Shown here one piece after another: positions 1 through 10,295 of a stretch of 64,000 nt of DNA. The stretch is from Rhineura floridana (Eukaryota > Chordata > Lepidosauria > Squamata > Rhineuridae): contig NC_084480.1 of assembly GCF_030035675.1 (NCBI RefSeq), positions 116,127,738 through 116,191,737 of the forward strand, written 5' to 3'. The first letter of the stretch is position 1. Each line of letters starts with the position of its first letter. The notes beneath the pieces were generated by a model. The model had not been told where the DNA came from. It ran no database searches and was given only the letters and a program-made list of their open reading frames with translations. A program made the position numbers and the translations under genes.

Positions 1-2218
1 AGAAGATGGATATCAACAAATGGTCAACATAGGAATCAAATCGATTATATAATTGGAAGCAGAAGATGGAGAAGTTTCATACTTTCTGTGAAAACAAGAC
101 CAGGAGCAGACTGTGGTACAGATCATGAACTTATAATATCAAAAACCAGAATAAAGCTAAAAAAGAACAAAGCAATCATAATGCCAAAATACAATTTAAA
201 TAACATCCCAGAAGAATATAAAGATCAAATAAGGAACAGATCTGAGGCTTTAAACTTAGCTGATAGAGAACCAGAAGAACTATGGAATGCAGAGACATTA
301 TCAGGGAAGAATGCAAAAAGACAATAGCTCTAATTAAAAAGAGAGAAAGAGTGGATGAATGACAAAACTCTTAAAATGGTTAAAGAGAGAAGGAAAGGAA
401 AGCAAAAGGAGAAAGAAACATGGTTAGAACCCTAAATGCAATAATACAGCAACCAGTTAGTAGGGACAAAGAGAACTAACAATAATTATTGTACAGAAAT
501 AGAAGAGGATAATAAGGTAGAACATGAAAGATTAGAGAAATCAAAGGGAAATTCAAACCAAGAGTAGGGATGATGAATAATCAACAGAGGAACACACTGA
601 CTTTCCAAGATAAAATAATAGGAAGATGGAAGCAATACACTGAAGAATTATATAAAAGAGATGTAAGGATGACAGATTCATTCATGGATGAACTGCATGA
701 AGAAGAACCAGAAATTTTAGAATGTGAGGTGAAAGCTGCACTTAAAATATTTGGAAGAAACAAATCACCTGGAATAAATGGCATACCAATTGAATTGCTA
801 CAAGCTGCTGAGACTGAATCTGTTCAAATTTTGACAAAACTTTGTCAACAAATATGGAAAATAAAACAATGGCCCACAGACTGGAAGTGTTCAATATACA
901 TCCCAATTCCAAAGAAAGGGGACTCGAGGGAATGCAGTAATTATTAAACTATTGCCTTAACATCCCATGCAAGTAAAGTAATGCTCAAGATTCTACAACA
1001 AAGGCTCTTACCATATATGGAGCAAGAAATGCCAGAAGTCCAAGCTGGATTTAGAAAGAGAGGAGGTACCAGAGATCATATTGCAAATATACATTGGATA
1101 ACGGAACAGACCAAGGAATTTCAGAAGAAAATCACCCTGTATTTTATAGATTACAGCAAAGCCTTTGATTGTGTGCATCACAAACAACTATGGAATGCTT
1201 TAAAAGAAATGGGGGTGCCACAGCATCTGATTGTTCTGATGCACAACATATACTCTGGACAAGAGGCTACTGGAAGTACAGAATATGGAGAAACCGACTG
1301 GCTTCCCATCAGAAATGGTGTGAGACGGGTGTATTTAATCACCCTATTTGTTTAATCTATATGCAGAACATATCATGCAGAAAGCGGGATTGGACCAAGA
1401 TGAAGGAGGTGTGAAAATTGGAGGGAGAAATATCAATAATTTAAAATATGCAGACGATACCATATTACTAGCAAAAACCAGTAATGATCTTAAATGAATG
1501 CTGGTAAAAGTTAGAGAAAAGCACAAAAACAGGACTACAGCTGAACGTCAAGAAGACTAAAGTAATGACAACAGAAGTTTTATATAACTTTAATATTAAT
1601 AATGAGGGCACCGAACTTGTCAAGGATTATCAATACTTTGGCACAGTCATTAACCAAAATGGAGACAATAGTCAAGAAATCAGAAGAAGGCTAGGACTGG
1701 AGAGGGCAGCTATGAGAGAACTAGAAAAGGTCTTCAAATACAAAGATGTATCACTGAACACTAAAGTCAGGATCATTCAGACCATGGTATACCCAACCTC
1801 TATGTATGGATGTGAAAATTGGACAGTGAAAAAGTGGATAAGAGAAAAATCAACTCATTTGAAATGTGGTGTTGGAGGAGTGCTTTACTCATACCATGGA
1901 CTGCGAAAAAGACCAATAATTGGGTGTTAGAACAAATTAAACCAGAACTATCACTAGAAGCTAAAATGATGAAACTGAGGTTATCATACTTTAGACACAT
2001 AATGAGAAGACCCGATTCACTAGAAAATACAATAATGCTGGGGGGAAACAGAAGAGAGTAGAAAAAGAGGAAGACCAAACAAGAGATGGATTGATTTCAT
2101 AAAGGAAGCCACAGACCTGAACTTACATTACAAGATCTGAACGTGGTGGTTCACAACAGATGCTATTGGAGGTTGGTGATTCATAGGGTCACCATAAGTC
2201 ATAATTGACTTGAAGGCA
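1..2218 (+). mobile_element. BovB/RTE-clade LINE, decayed, 5' part outside window
   Basis: The translated pieces follow the BovB ORF in order. The end of the endonuclease region (KTRPGADCGTDHELI, near 88-150) comes first, then a linker, then reverse transcriptase blocks such as QIWKIKQWPTDWK (about 850-895), VQAGFRKRGGTRDHIANI (about 1035-1090), FIDYSKAFDCVHH (about 1144-1180) and YADDTILLA (about 1446-1475). The C-terminal block MYGCENWTVKK lies near 1801. The 3' end at about 2185-2218 (GGTCACCATAAGTCATAATT) matches the BovB tail. The polymerase aspartates are present, but the frame is split into at least five pieces by stops (for example after SNDLK near 1495) and frameshifts, so the copy is dead. 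It most resembles BovB of ruminants and squamates. Family call is secure; subfamily is not. Confidence 0.88.
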
Positions 2219-2229
2219 CATAACACATA

Positions 2230-2410
2230 CACAGAGAGAGAAGATGGACCCTTGCCGCTTTATGCAATGTGTACTTCTCTTGGTCTACAAGCCACTCTTT
2301 AACATGCTTTCTGGTCAGAGTTTTGTGGTGGCATGAAGCTTCTCTAAAGAGGGGTTCCACTCCTCCAAAACTCTCTGCAGATCCAGGGTTATAATATACT
2401 CTTTTCATAA
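2230..2410 (-). mobile_element. Polinton/Maverick-like integrase fragment (fossil)
   Basis: About 60 minus-strand codons read YYNPGSAESFGGVEPL, then TLTRKHVKEWLVDQEKYTLH. This pattern (Y-Y-x-P, GGV, K-x-W-L-x-x-Q-x-x-Y-T-L-H) is the N-terminal part of the integrase of Polinton/Maverick elements and their transposon-derived relatives. Only this scrap remains: no capsid, polymerase or terminal repeats are visible nearby. The call rests on motif recall, not on a search. A related Ginger-type integrase is the main alternative. Confidence 0.5.
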
Positions 2411-2489
2411 GACTTCATGAGAAGGCATCCTGCTAAATAAAGCCACTATTTTGTTCTGAACACAGAAGCAGGAGGGAGGGATGAACTGG

Positions 2490-3253
2490 GTGAGTGGCTA
2501 TGTGGGCTGGTCATAGCACACGCTCCTCACCTCCTTATTTAAGTCACGCACTGCCCTTGTGAGGTGCAACCCATCACTTGCCAGCAGTTAATCTTCAAGG
2601 AAGCGTAGCCTGTGGTCCCAGAATACAAATCTCTCGCATCAGCACCATCTTCGTAGCCAGTCATTCACCCAGAATATTTTTCTTTCCCTTTCCACTCCTC
2701 TTCTAAGTAATGGAAGGATGGACAAGAAAACTATCTGGGCCCCAAAGTCCTTGAGTTTCCTCCTGAGAACTTCAAAGTCAGATGTGATTTCTTTGTAGCT
2801 CCGCTTGGAAGTTTCATTCATTCCCACATGGATGAGAAGGGGGGTATATGTCAGTGGGCTTTATGAGCGATGGCAACTCTTCCATCACATCTCTAATCCA
2901 TCCTCCAGGGAGGCAACATACCTGGTGAGTCCATGGCTCTTCTCGGCATACTTGGGTGTCCATCCTATGCAGCAGGGAGTCTCCCACCACTACTACCCTT
3001 CTCTTCTTTTTGTCATGGGCGGTGCTTTCATTGCCTCTGCTTGACTGAGCTTCAACGTCTTGCTCACTATTGCATGGGGTCTCCTGTAATTCTTCCCCTG
3101 CTGCCTGTCCTCTAGTCTCATCCTCAAGTGCCTGGAAGCAATTCTGTAGTTCCACTGGTGATGGATGTCCTCTTGCTCTTCTGCTCCTAACTGTCACCCT
3201 TGTCCACGGAGTTTCATCCACTTTGTTGTTGCTCTCCACAACAATCTCTACTG
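2490..3253 (-). mobile_element. CR1 LINE ORF1 fragment with SGNH-esterase domain
   Basis: On the minus strand an acidic N-terminal stretch is followed by RRVVVVGDSLLHRMDTQVCR (block I of an SGNH hydrolase, GDS), then the CCLPGGWIRDV and LPSLIKPTD motifs. After a frameshift near 2820 the reading continues as LLIHVGMNE, GAQIVFLSILPLLRR and WVNDWLRRWC, then DGLHLTRAVRDLNKE near 2560. This is the order found in ORF1 of CR1-like LINEs, whose esterase-like domain is well known. In the block usually reading GTND the protein has GMNE, so an expected catalytic-region residue has changed. No ORF2 follows, so this is an orphan ORF1 piece. Confidence 0.72.
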
Positions 3254-3297
3254 GGAGAAAGGACGGGATATAAATCAAACAAATAAATAAATAAAGC
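3254..3297 (+). mobile_element. L2 LINE 3' tail
   Basis: CTGGGAGAAAGGACGGGATA is followed by TAAATCAAACAAATAAATAAATA. This is the 3' end shared with the longer L2 copy at 48-49.6 kb (GGGAGGAAGGGTGGGATATA). Only the tail is present. Confidence 0.7.
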
Positions 3298-4463
3298 ACT
3301 CTATATACTCACAATCATAGGGGCTATTTTTTCCTTCTTTTTCTTGATTACTTGATGGCAAAGGATGAAAACAGCCCTAGATGAATAGAAATATTCCTGT
3401 GTACAGTACAGTTAGCTAGCTGGCTGGTTGGACACCTAGGCTGTAACTCAGGCCTAATTTCTTATTTTCCCAATGTATGCGGCTCAGCATGAGGCCTTTT
3501 CAGGGTTTCTGGACAGAAAAATCAATCCAGCAACTAGGAAAAAAATCCAATTGCTTTCTATAATTAGTTTCCAATTGCTCAGTTCATCCTTTATAAAGCA
3601 GCCAGTTAAAAAGTTTTCTCGATTGTCCAACAGGAAAGAAAATCTAAAGACCAGGAATAAGACTAGAAGGAGGAACTCTCAAGGAGGAATTAACAAACAC
3701 GTCCTACAGTATTTTTTTCTCTCTCTGCCCATCCCTAAACTTGTAGTGTGGACAAGTTTGTTTTTCATGTGGAATCTAAAACTGAGATATCTAATGCAGC
3801 ATCAAAGCTAAGCTCAGGAGCTCATTATCTTTACTAAAGTGGTTCAGTTCATGAACAATCAGAACACAGGGATAGACCACAGGTGAAAGGGGATTGTAGC
3901 TATAGGCAAAGTCAAGCTGAGTCTGGTATTCTGGGGGACTCTTTTAAAAGGGTGAGACAATTAAACTTCATTTAAGTGGAAGGTGGCTGCCCCACCTAAC
4001 AAAGGCAGGCTACAGGGCTGTCTCACTGGACAAGCTAGCATATGTTCTTCTTTTTCTTTCTGGTGTTCCTCAGGATTCTGTGTGTTGTCCTTTAATCTGT
4101 ACTATACTCTCTATTCTCCTGTTGGTGAATTCACTAGTTCCTTTGGTTTTTGCCATCACTATTACAAAGAATGCCTTTAAATTTATTTTTCTACACCTTC
4201 TCTTTCTCCTTCTGTTTTCTCCAGCGTTGACATAGCCAGGAAACCTGGGAAAGGAAGCCACTATGAAAAGAGTTTTGCTACCTATGACAGCGTATTTCTC
4301 TTTGTTTGTGCATCCCCATAAGAACTAGTTTCTGTGTCAGATTCAAGCAGGTGTTCTACCTTAATTTTCACTGCTTATATATCCCTATTTCTGTATGGAA
4401 AGAAAGCTGCATTCTTTAAGCTATAATTAAAGTAAGTTTCTATTATGCTTTTGTTCTCTTATA
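3298..4463. other. No recognisable gene or repeat
   Basis: This AT-rich stretch carries short frames, the longest 112 codons at 3473-3811. They show no domain, codon pattern or homology I recognise. Old unrecognised repeats are possible. Confidence 0.5.
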
Positions 4464-4646
4464 GGAACGCGGGAAGCTGCCTTATTCTGAATCAGATCAT
4501 TGATCAACCTAGCTCAGCATTGTCTGACTGACAGCAGCTTTCCAGGTTTCAGGCAGGGTCTTTTCCAACTCTCTGGAAATCCTAGGGATTGAACCTAGGA
4601 CCTTCCACGTGTAAGAGATGTGCTCTAGCATTGAGCTACAACCCTT
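4464..4646 (-). mobile_element. tRNA-Ala-derived SINE
   Basis: Read on the minus strand, the right end is a degraded tRNA-Ala-like head: GTAGCTCAATGCTAGAGCA (box A) and GGTTCAATCCCTAGG (box B). A body common to five other copies follows (CTGAAACCTGGAAAGCTGCTG). It ends GGCAGCTTCCCGCGTTCC. The copy is divergent, so old. Confidence 0.82.
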
Positions 4647-6173
4647 CTCCTTTAGGGCATGTCTGTACCACCTACTGATGTTCATATAAGTTGTACTGGC
4701 AAAATACTGTGTGTAGCATGTTTTATTAATGCCTCTGAACACAGATTTTGAACAAGTCAGTAAACATTTCAAGATTCCCTGGTCAATGGTCCAGCCCTCC
4801 TCTAGGTCTGTTATTTCTAAGTCAAGATGATGTCACACAGGGCTTGCAGCATGAAGATAACACACCGAAGTTAACAAGATGTGCACAGAGGCTGTGCAAA
4901 GTTTTATCTAACAGAATAGATCCTAGGGAGTATCCAAAGATATAAGAAAACACACTCCCAATTTAAAGCATAATCTTATCCTCAGGGGAAAATGCTGGTG
5001 AAAATAACCACTGAAAATACAAAGTCTTCTGTCTTTTAAATGCCTCCTCAAAAGGACTCTGGTTTGCAAATATTGCAAATATCCCCAGGTATTCATGTGT
5101 TTAATTATCTCCCAATGAGATAAATGTGCTTAAGCTTAGCTGGATTGTTCCTGATGGCAATCAGTACTAAAAATATTTAGGCATATATTGTAGCCATAAA
5201 CTGCAAATAATGAGATATTATTTTACTATTTATAGATGTCCTGAGCTATATGAAATCCTTCCTTCTTTGGATGGTACCACTGACATTAATAAACTGATTA
5301 ATAAAAAATGTGCTTTTTCATTGTGCTGTAACCTTTCCTGAAGTAATAAAACAAAATCCATTTGACAAGGAATGGAAATCCATTTGAAATCCATGCAATA
5401 AATAAGCAGATAGGAATTTCAGAACAAGAGTTAGTTAACATGTTGTGGAATGAAACGTACAGAACAGCAGGTGTCACTGTAATCATAAAACTGTAAGTTT
5501 CCCCATGAAGTATGCAGTATCTTTTATATTCTACATGGCCTAAGTTGATTTAAGGAGACCACCAGGTTTAGGGCCTTTATTTAGGCAATAAATATACATT
5601 TGTTATTCATTTGTTTCATGAAGTCAAGACACCTTTCTTCAAGGCAGTGCTTTGTGTGGCCAACATGTTACACTTTCCCAATATTCAGATCACAATGTAG
5701 TGTCACTTGTTCATTCCACAGCTGGGTCCATTGCTATTGTAGCTATTGTAGTGGCGGCTCCAGAAAAAAATACTGGCATGTGGCACAGAAAAAGCAAAGA
5801 GAATTTCTGGGGTGGCATGCTTAGTCCAATATGTTAGATTTCTGAAAGAAAACAGTATAATTCAAATTAATGCTCCCATCCTAAACATACGTTCTCTGAA
5901 GTAAGCTCTATTCATTTTGATGGAGGTAATTTTCTTGCAGCCTTATTTAAATTCCACAATTTAGTTAAAATCTACATGTTAAAAGTATCTTGTCTTTAGA
6001 CAACTAAAGAGTCTAGCAATGGGGAGAAGGGCTGGGGAGGGAGCTCCTTGCCCGCTATCTGGTGCCACCCATGGACTGCCAAGTATTTGCTTTTGACTAT
6101 GGCATCCTCATTGTTGAGTGACATTATGTTTGCACCATTTTGGTAAGATTTATTTTGTAGTTTTTAAATGGTG
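4647..6173. other. No recognisable gene or repeat
   Basis: AT-rich sequence with only short incoherent frames. I saw no promoter, RNA gene or element boundary that I can support. Confidence 0.45.
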
Positions 6174-6680
6174 TATGCCCTTGCTGATTTATTTATTAAA
6201 TTTATTTCCTACCCTTCCTCCCAGAAGGAGCCCAGGGTGGCAAACAAAACACGAAAAACACTCCAAAACATGTTAAAAACAAAAGATTTTAAAAACATAT
6301 TAAAACAAAACACCTTTAAAAACATTTTTAGAAACAGCTTTAAAAACATCTTAAAAAGCAATTGCAACACAGACACAAACTGGGATAAGGTCTCTAGTTA
6401 AAAGGCTTGTTGAAAGAGAAAAGACATCAGCAGGTGGCAAAAAGATAAAAGAGATGTTGTCTGTCTAATATTTAACGGGAGGAAATTCCAAAGGGTACGT
6501 GCCACAGCTTCCTATTTTGTGTGGAACCTGCAGTGACCTCAGTGATCGACTGGGTAAGACAATCTTTCAGGTATTCTAGTCCCAAGCTTCATAGGGCTTT
6601 GTACACCAAAACCAGAACCTTGAACTTGGCCTGGTAGCTAATGGGCAGCCAGTGCTATTCTTCCAGCACATCACTTTGAA
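6174..6680 (-). mobile_element. L2 LINE 3' end
   Basis: On the plus strand the copy starts with an AT-rich tail and CCTACCCTTCCTCCCAGAAG, then GGAGCCCAGGGTGGCAAACA, both matching the inverted 3' end of the L2 at 48-49.6 kb. A run of TTTTAAAAACA-type repeats follows, as in L2 3' UTRs. Near 6590-6660 it reads back into the C-terminal coding region (minus-strand HWLPI-x-YQAKFKVLVLVYKAL). It is 5'-truncated and decayed. Confidence 0.8.
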
Positions 6681-6896
6681 ATGAGTTCCCTTCCCTCCCA
6701 ACAAAGGCAGGCTATTCTTTTTTCCAGTCACTTGTAGGAGAGAGGAATATCACACTACTAGTTTTTGACTGGGACTAGTATGATGATAATAAATGTGCAT
6801 TTAAAGCTGGAATCGTCCTGATTCTGAGTTTTCCTTATATTTTTAATAAGAGATTGTGCAGTGTTGATAAGCTACAAAAGTGGAATGACAGTTAGA

Positions 6897-7049
6897 GCAA
6901 CATAGGAAGTTGCCTTATACTGTTGGCCTACTAGCTCAACATTGTCTAGACTGATGGGCAGTGGTTCTCTAGGATGTCAGGCAGGAGTCTTTTCAAGTCC
7001 TACCTGGAGATGCTGAGGACTGAACCTCTGGGTTTCTGCATGTAAAGGC
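6897..7049 (-). mobile_element. tRNA-Ala-derived SINE, head missing
   Basis: The tail (rc of CAACATAGGAAGTTGCCTTA) and the central body match the other SINE copies. The tRNA-like head is cut off where the next SINE copy begins at 7050, so the neighbouring SINE probably inserted into this one or beside it. Confidence 0.78.
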
Positions 7050-7246
7050 CTTAGGAACACAGAGCTGCCTTATACAGAGTCAGACCATTAGTCCATCTAG
7101 TTCAGTATTGTCTACACTGACTGGAAGCAGCTCTCCAGGTTTTCAGACAGGGAGTGTCTCCCTGCCCCACCTGGAGATGCCAGCAATTGAACCTAGGACC
7201 TTCTGCATGCAAGGCAGATGCTCTACCACTGAGCTACACCCCTTCC
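7050..7246 (-). mobile_element. tRNA-Ala-derived SINE, near complete
   Basis: The minus strand shows GTGTAGCTCAGTGGTAGAGC (box A, identical to a tRNA-Ala D-arm), CTTGCATGCAGAAGGTCCTA (anticodon-arm region with TGC) and GGTTCAATTGC (box B). The SINE-specific body and the tail GGCAGCTCTGTGTTCCTAAG follow. It lies in tandem, same strand, with the copy at 6897-7049. Confidence 0.88.
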
Positions 7247-8501
7247 CCATACACTACCACTGATGTTCTTCAGTTGTGTTATCAGGTTATCCGGTAACCA
7301 GCAGATTATTTATGCCAAAATTAAATGGAAGTATAATAATTTCAATTTAATCTTAGGGATTTCAATTAAACTAACATTACAATATGTGGTATCCTATCTC
7401 CTGGTCAGATGTCTGCTAAGACCACAGAATGGAATCATCAAGTGGCCTATCCTCTCCAGGGTATCCTATAGTATCCTTCCACTGCTGCCACAGGCCCTTG
7501 CATTGTGTCTGACCAATAGCCCCTAGTGCAACATCTCCCAGTTTTTGGATTGTACTGTGGGAAGACTCTTGTGCCTGATGTCCAAAACTTGAGGGATGTC
7601 TAAAACTGAAGGAATGAGATTGGGTTGCTGGCTATATTGATACTCTTAAAGTGAAAAGGTTTAAGTTTTAATGCTTTCATTCAACATCAATATAGGTGAT
7701 TGGACCAGTGGAAATAAAAGAAATCTGAAACTTTCATTGTGGTATTATTTTTTGGAGATCATGTTATGGAATGCTGGACAGTGCGTGCAAAATCACTACT
7801 GATAAACCATCTATCCTCATGTCTATTTAGTTAAGTATAGACTGCTTCTGTGGGTCAAATAAAATATTTACTCTGGAAGCTCCCCTGCTGCCCTGTTCTG
7901 CCTGGAATGCCTTGGCATACATGAGGAATGACGTAAAGTTGCCTCACCTTCTCTCAGGACATCTCCTTTCTGTCATTTCCTCTTCCTTTTCATGAATATG
8001 TACAACCTAGATAGTTCAGAAATTGTGAAGAAAACTTTACTCATTTGCTTCTGTTTAATGAATATGTATTTTAGTAGTAGTAGTAGTATTTTAAAAATAC
8101 TCTTCATTGAAAATTTTAATCCCAGAGTGGGGAACAATGAAATAAAATAACAATAAAAAATATATAGTAAAAAGAGACTGTATACAAAAATTACAGACTC
8201 TAGAAAAATAAATCCAATAAGTAAACAAATGTACAACTCTGCCATAAAACAAACAAAACTAAACAGCAGCTAAATGTAGAACTAAATGTACTTTACTAAA
8301 TCTTAAGTACATATTTGGTTTGTTTCCCTGCTAAAGCCCTTTGAAGCTGCTGAGGCATTACTTTTCCACAACTGCCTATAAGCAGAATTGGGACTTAATA
8401 TAGTAGTGCTATATTATCTGACATTTAGAGATAGACAAGCTCTCCTCAGCTCACATTAGATTGGCAAAGGAATAAACAGCTATTTATTTCCAAATTGTTA
8501 C
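7247..8501. other. No recognisable gene; short TAG microsatellite
   Basis: A (TAG)n run lies at about 8074-8089. The rest is AT-rich, with no coding pattern I recognise. Confidence 0.45.
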
Positions 8502-10295
8502 AGTGGAAGATATAGGGCAGATCCCTGAACCTGAACTAATATTTGCAGGAAGGGATTCTGAGCAACTGAGACAAATAGTGGTAATGAGAGAAGAAGTTCT
8601 AGGCTTAATGGACAATATAAAAACTGACAAATCACCGGGCCCGGATGGCATCCACCCGAGAGTTCTCAAAGAACTCAAAGGTGAAATTGCTGATCTGCTA
8701 ACCAAAATATGTAACTTGTCCCTCGGGTCCTCCTCCGTGCCTGAGGACTGGAAAGTGGCAAATGTAACTCCAATATTCAAAAAGGGATCCAGAGGGGATC
8801 CCGGAAATTACAGGCCAGTTAGCTTAACTTCTGTCCCTGGAAAACTGGTAGAAAGTATTACTAAAGCTAGATTAACTAAGCACATAGAAGAACAAGCCTT
8901 GTTGAAGCAGAGCCAGCATGGCTTCTGCAAGGGAAAGTCCTGTCTCAGTAACCTATTAGAATTCTTTGAGAGTGTCAACAAGCATATAGATAGAGGTGAT
9001 CCAGTGGACATAGTGTACTTAGACTTTCAAAAAGCATTTGACAAGGTACCTCACCAAAGACTTCTGAGGAAGCTTAGCAGTCATGGAATAAGAGGAGAGG
9101 TCCTCTCGTGGATAAGGAATTGGTTAAGAAGCAGAAAGCAGAGAGTAGGAATAAACGGACAGTTCTCCCAATGGAGGGCTGTAGAAAGTGGAGTCCCTCA
9201 AGGATCAGTATTGGGACCTGTACTTTTCAACTTGTTCATTAATGACCTAGAATTAGGAGTGAGCAGTGAAGTGGCCAAGTTTGCTGACAACACTAAATTG
9301 TTCATGGTTGTTAAAACAAAAAGAGATTGCGAAGAGCTCCAAAAAGACCTCTCCAAACTGAGTGAATGGGCAGAAAAATGGCAAATGCAATTCAATATAA
9401 ACAAGCATATCGGAGCAAAAAAATCTTAATTTCACATATACGCTCATGGGGTCTGAACTGGCGGTGACCGACCAGGAGAGAGACCTCGGGGTTGTAGTGG
9501 ACAGCACGATGAAAATGTCGACCCAGTGTGCGGCAGCTGTGAAAAAGGCAAATTCCATGCTAGGGATAATTAGGAAACATATTGAAAATAAAACAGCCGA
9601 TATCATAATGCTGTTGTGGAAATCTATGGTGCGGCCGCATTTGGAATACTGTGTGCAGTTCTGGTCGCCTCATCTCAAAAAGGATATTATAGAGCTGAAA
9701 AAGGTTCAGAAGAGGGCGACCAGAATGATCAAGGGAATGCAGCGACTCCCTTACAAGGAAAGGTTGCAGCATTTGGGGCTTTTTAGTTTAGAGAAAAGGC
9801 GGGTCAGAGGAGACATGATAGAAGTGTATAAAATTATGCATGGCATTGAGAAAGTGGATAGAGAAAAGTTCTTCTCCCTCTCTCATAATACTAGAACTCG
9901 GGGACATTCAAAGAAGCTGAACGTTGGAAGATTCAGGACAGACAAAAGGAAGTACTTCTTTACTTAGCGCATAGTTAAACTATGGAATTTGCTCCCACAA
10001 GATGCAGTAATGGCCACCAGCTTGGATGGCTTTAAAAGAAAATTAGACAAATTCATGGAGGACAGGGCTATCAATGGCTACTAGCCATGATGGCTGTGCT
10101 GTGCCACCCTAGTCAGAGGCAGCATGCTTCTGAAAACCAGTTGCCGGAAGCCTCAGGAGGGGAGAGTGTTCTTGCACTCGGGTCCTGCTTGTGGGCTTCC
10201 CCCAGGCACCTGGTTCGCCACTGTGAGAACAGGATGCTGGACTAGATGGGCCACTGGCCTGATCCAGCAGGCTCTTCTTATGTTCTTATGTTCTT
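8502..10295 (+). mobile_element. CR1 LINE, 5'-truncated
   Basis: From CAGTGGAAGATATAGGGCAG onward the sequence runs parallel to the CR1 at 36342-38144 with only scattered differences. It includes the 3' UTR (GCAGCATGCTTCTGAAAACC), the stretch CTAGATGGGCCACTGGCCTG and the terminal TTCTTATG repeats. The endonuclease half is absent, as expected from incomplete target-primed reverse transcription. High similarity to the 35 kb copy places both in one young subfamily. Confidence 0.93.
8503..10083 (+). pseudogene. CR1 ORF2 remnant (reverse transcriptase and C-terminal region)
   Basis: The first open stretch (8503-9429) carries the linker, the GPDGIHPRVLK block, YRPVSLTSVPGKLVES, VYLDFQKAFDKVPHQ and GVPQGSVLGPVLFNLFINDL. 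The catalytic motif reads KFADNTKLF rather than FADD, so the second polymerase aspartate is asparagine (GAC to AAC). Relative to the 35 kb copy, 12 bases are missing after AACAAG near 9406 and one A is gained in the following A-run, which breaks the frame. The C-terminal part (9446-9967) ends at a premature TAG where the 35 kb copy has CAG. This copy cannot encode a working polymerase. Confidence 0.9.

Noticed and set aside
3473-3811. 112-codon plus-strand frame
   Set aside because: No recognisable domain, no supporting splice or promoter signals, and composition like the surrounding AT-rich DNA.
7050-7246. Functional tRNA-Ala gene
   Set aside because: Box A and B match, but the acceptor stem does not close and a SINE body follows; it is a SINE head.
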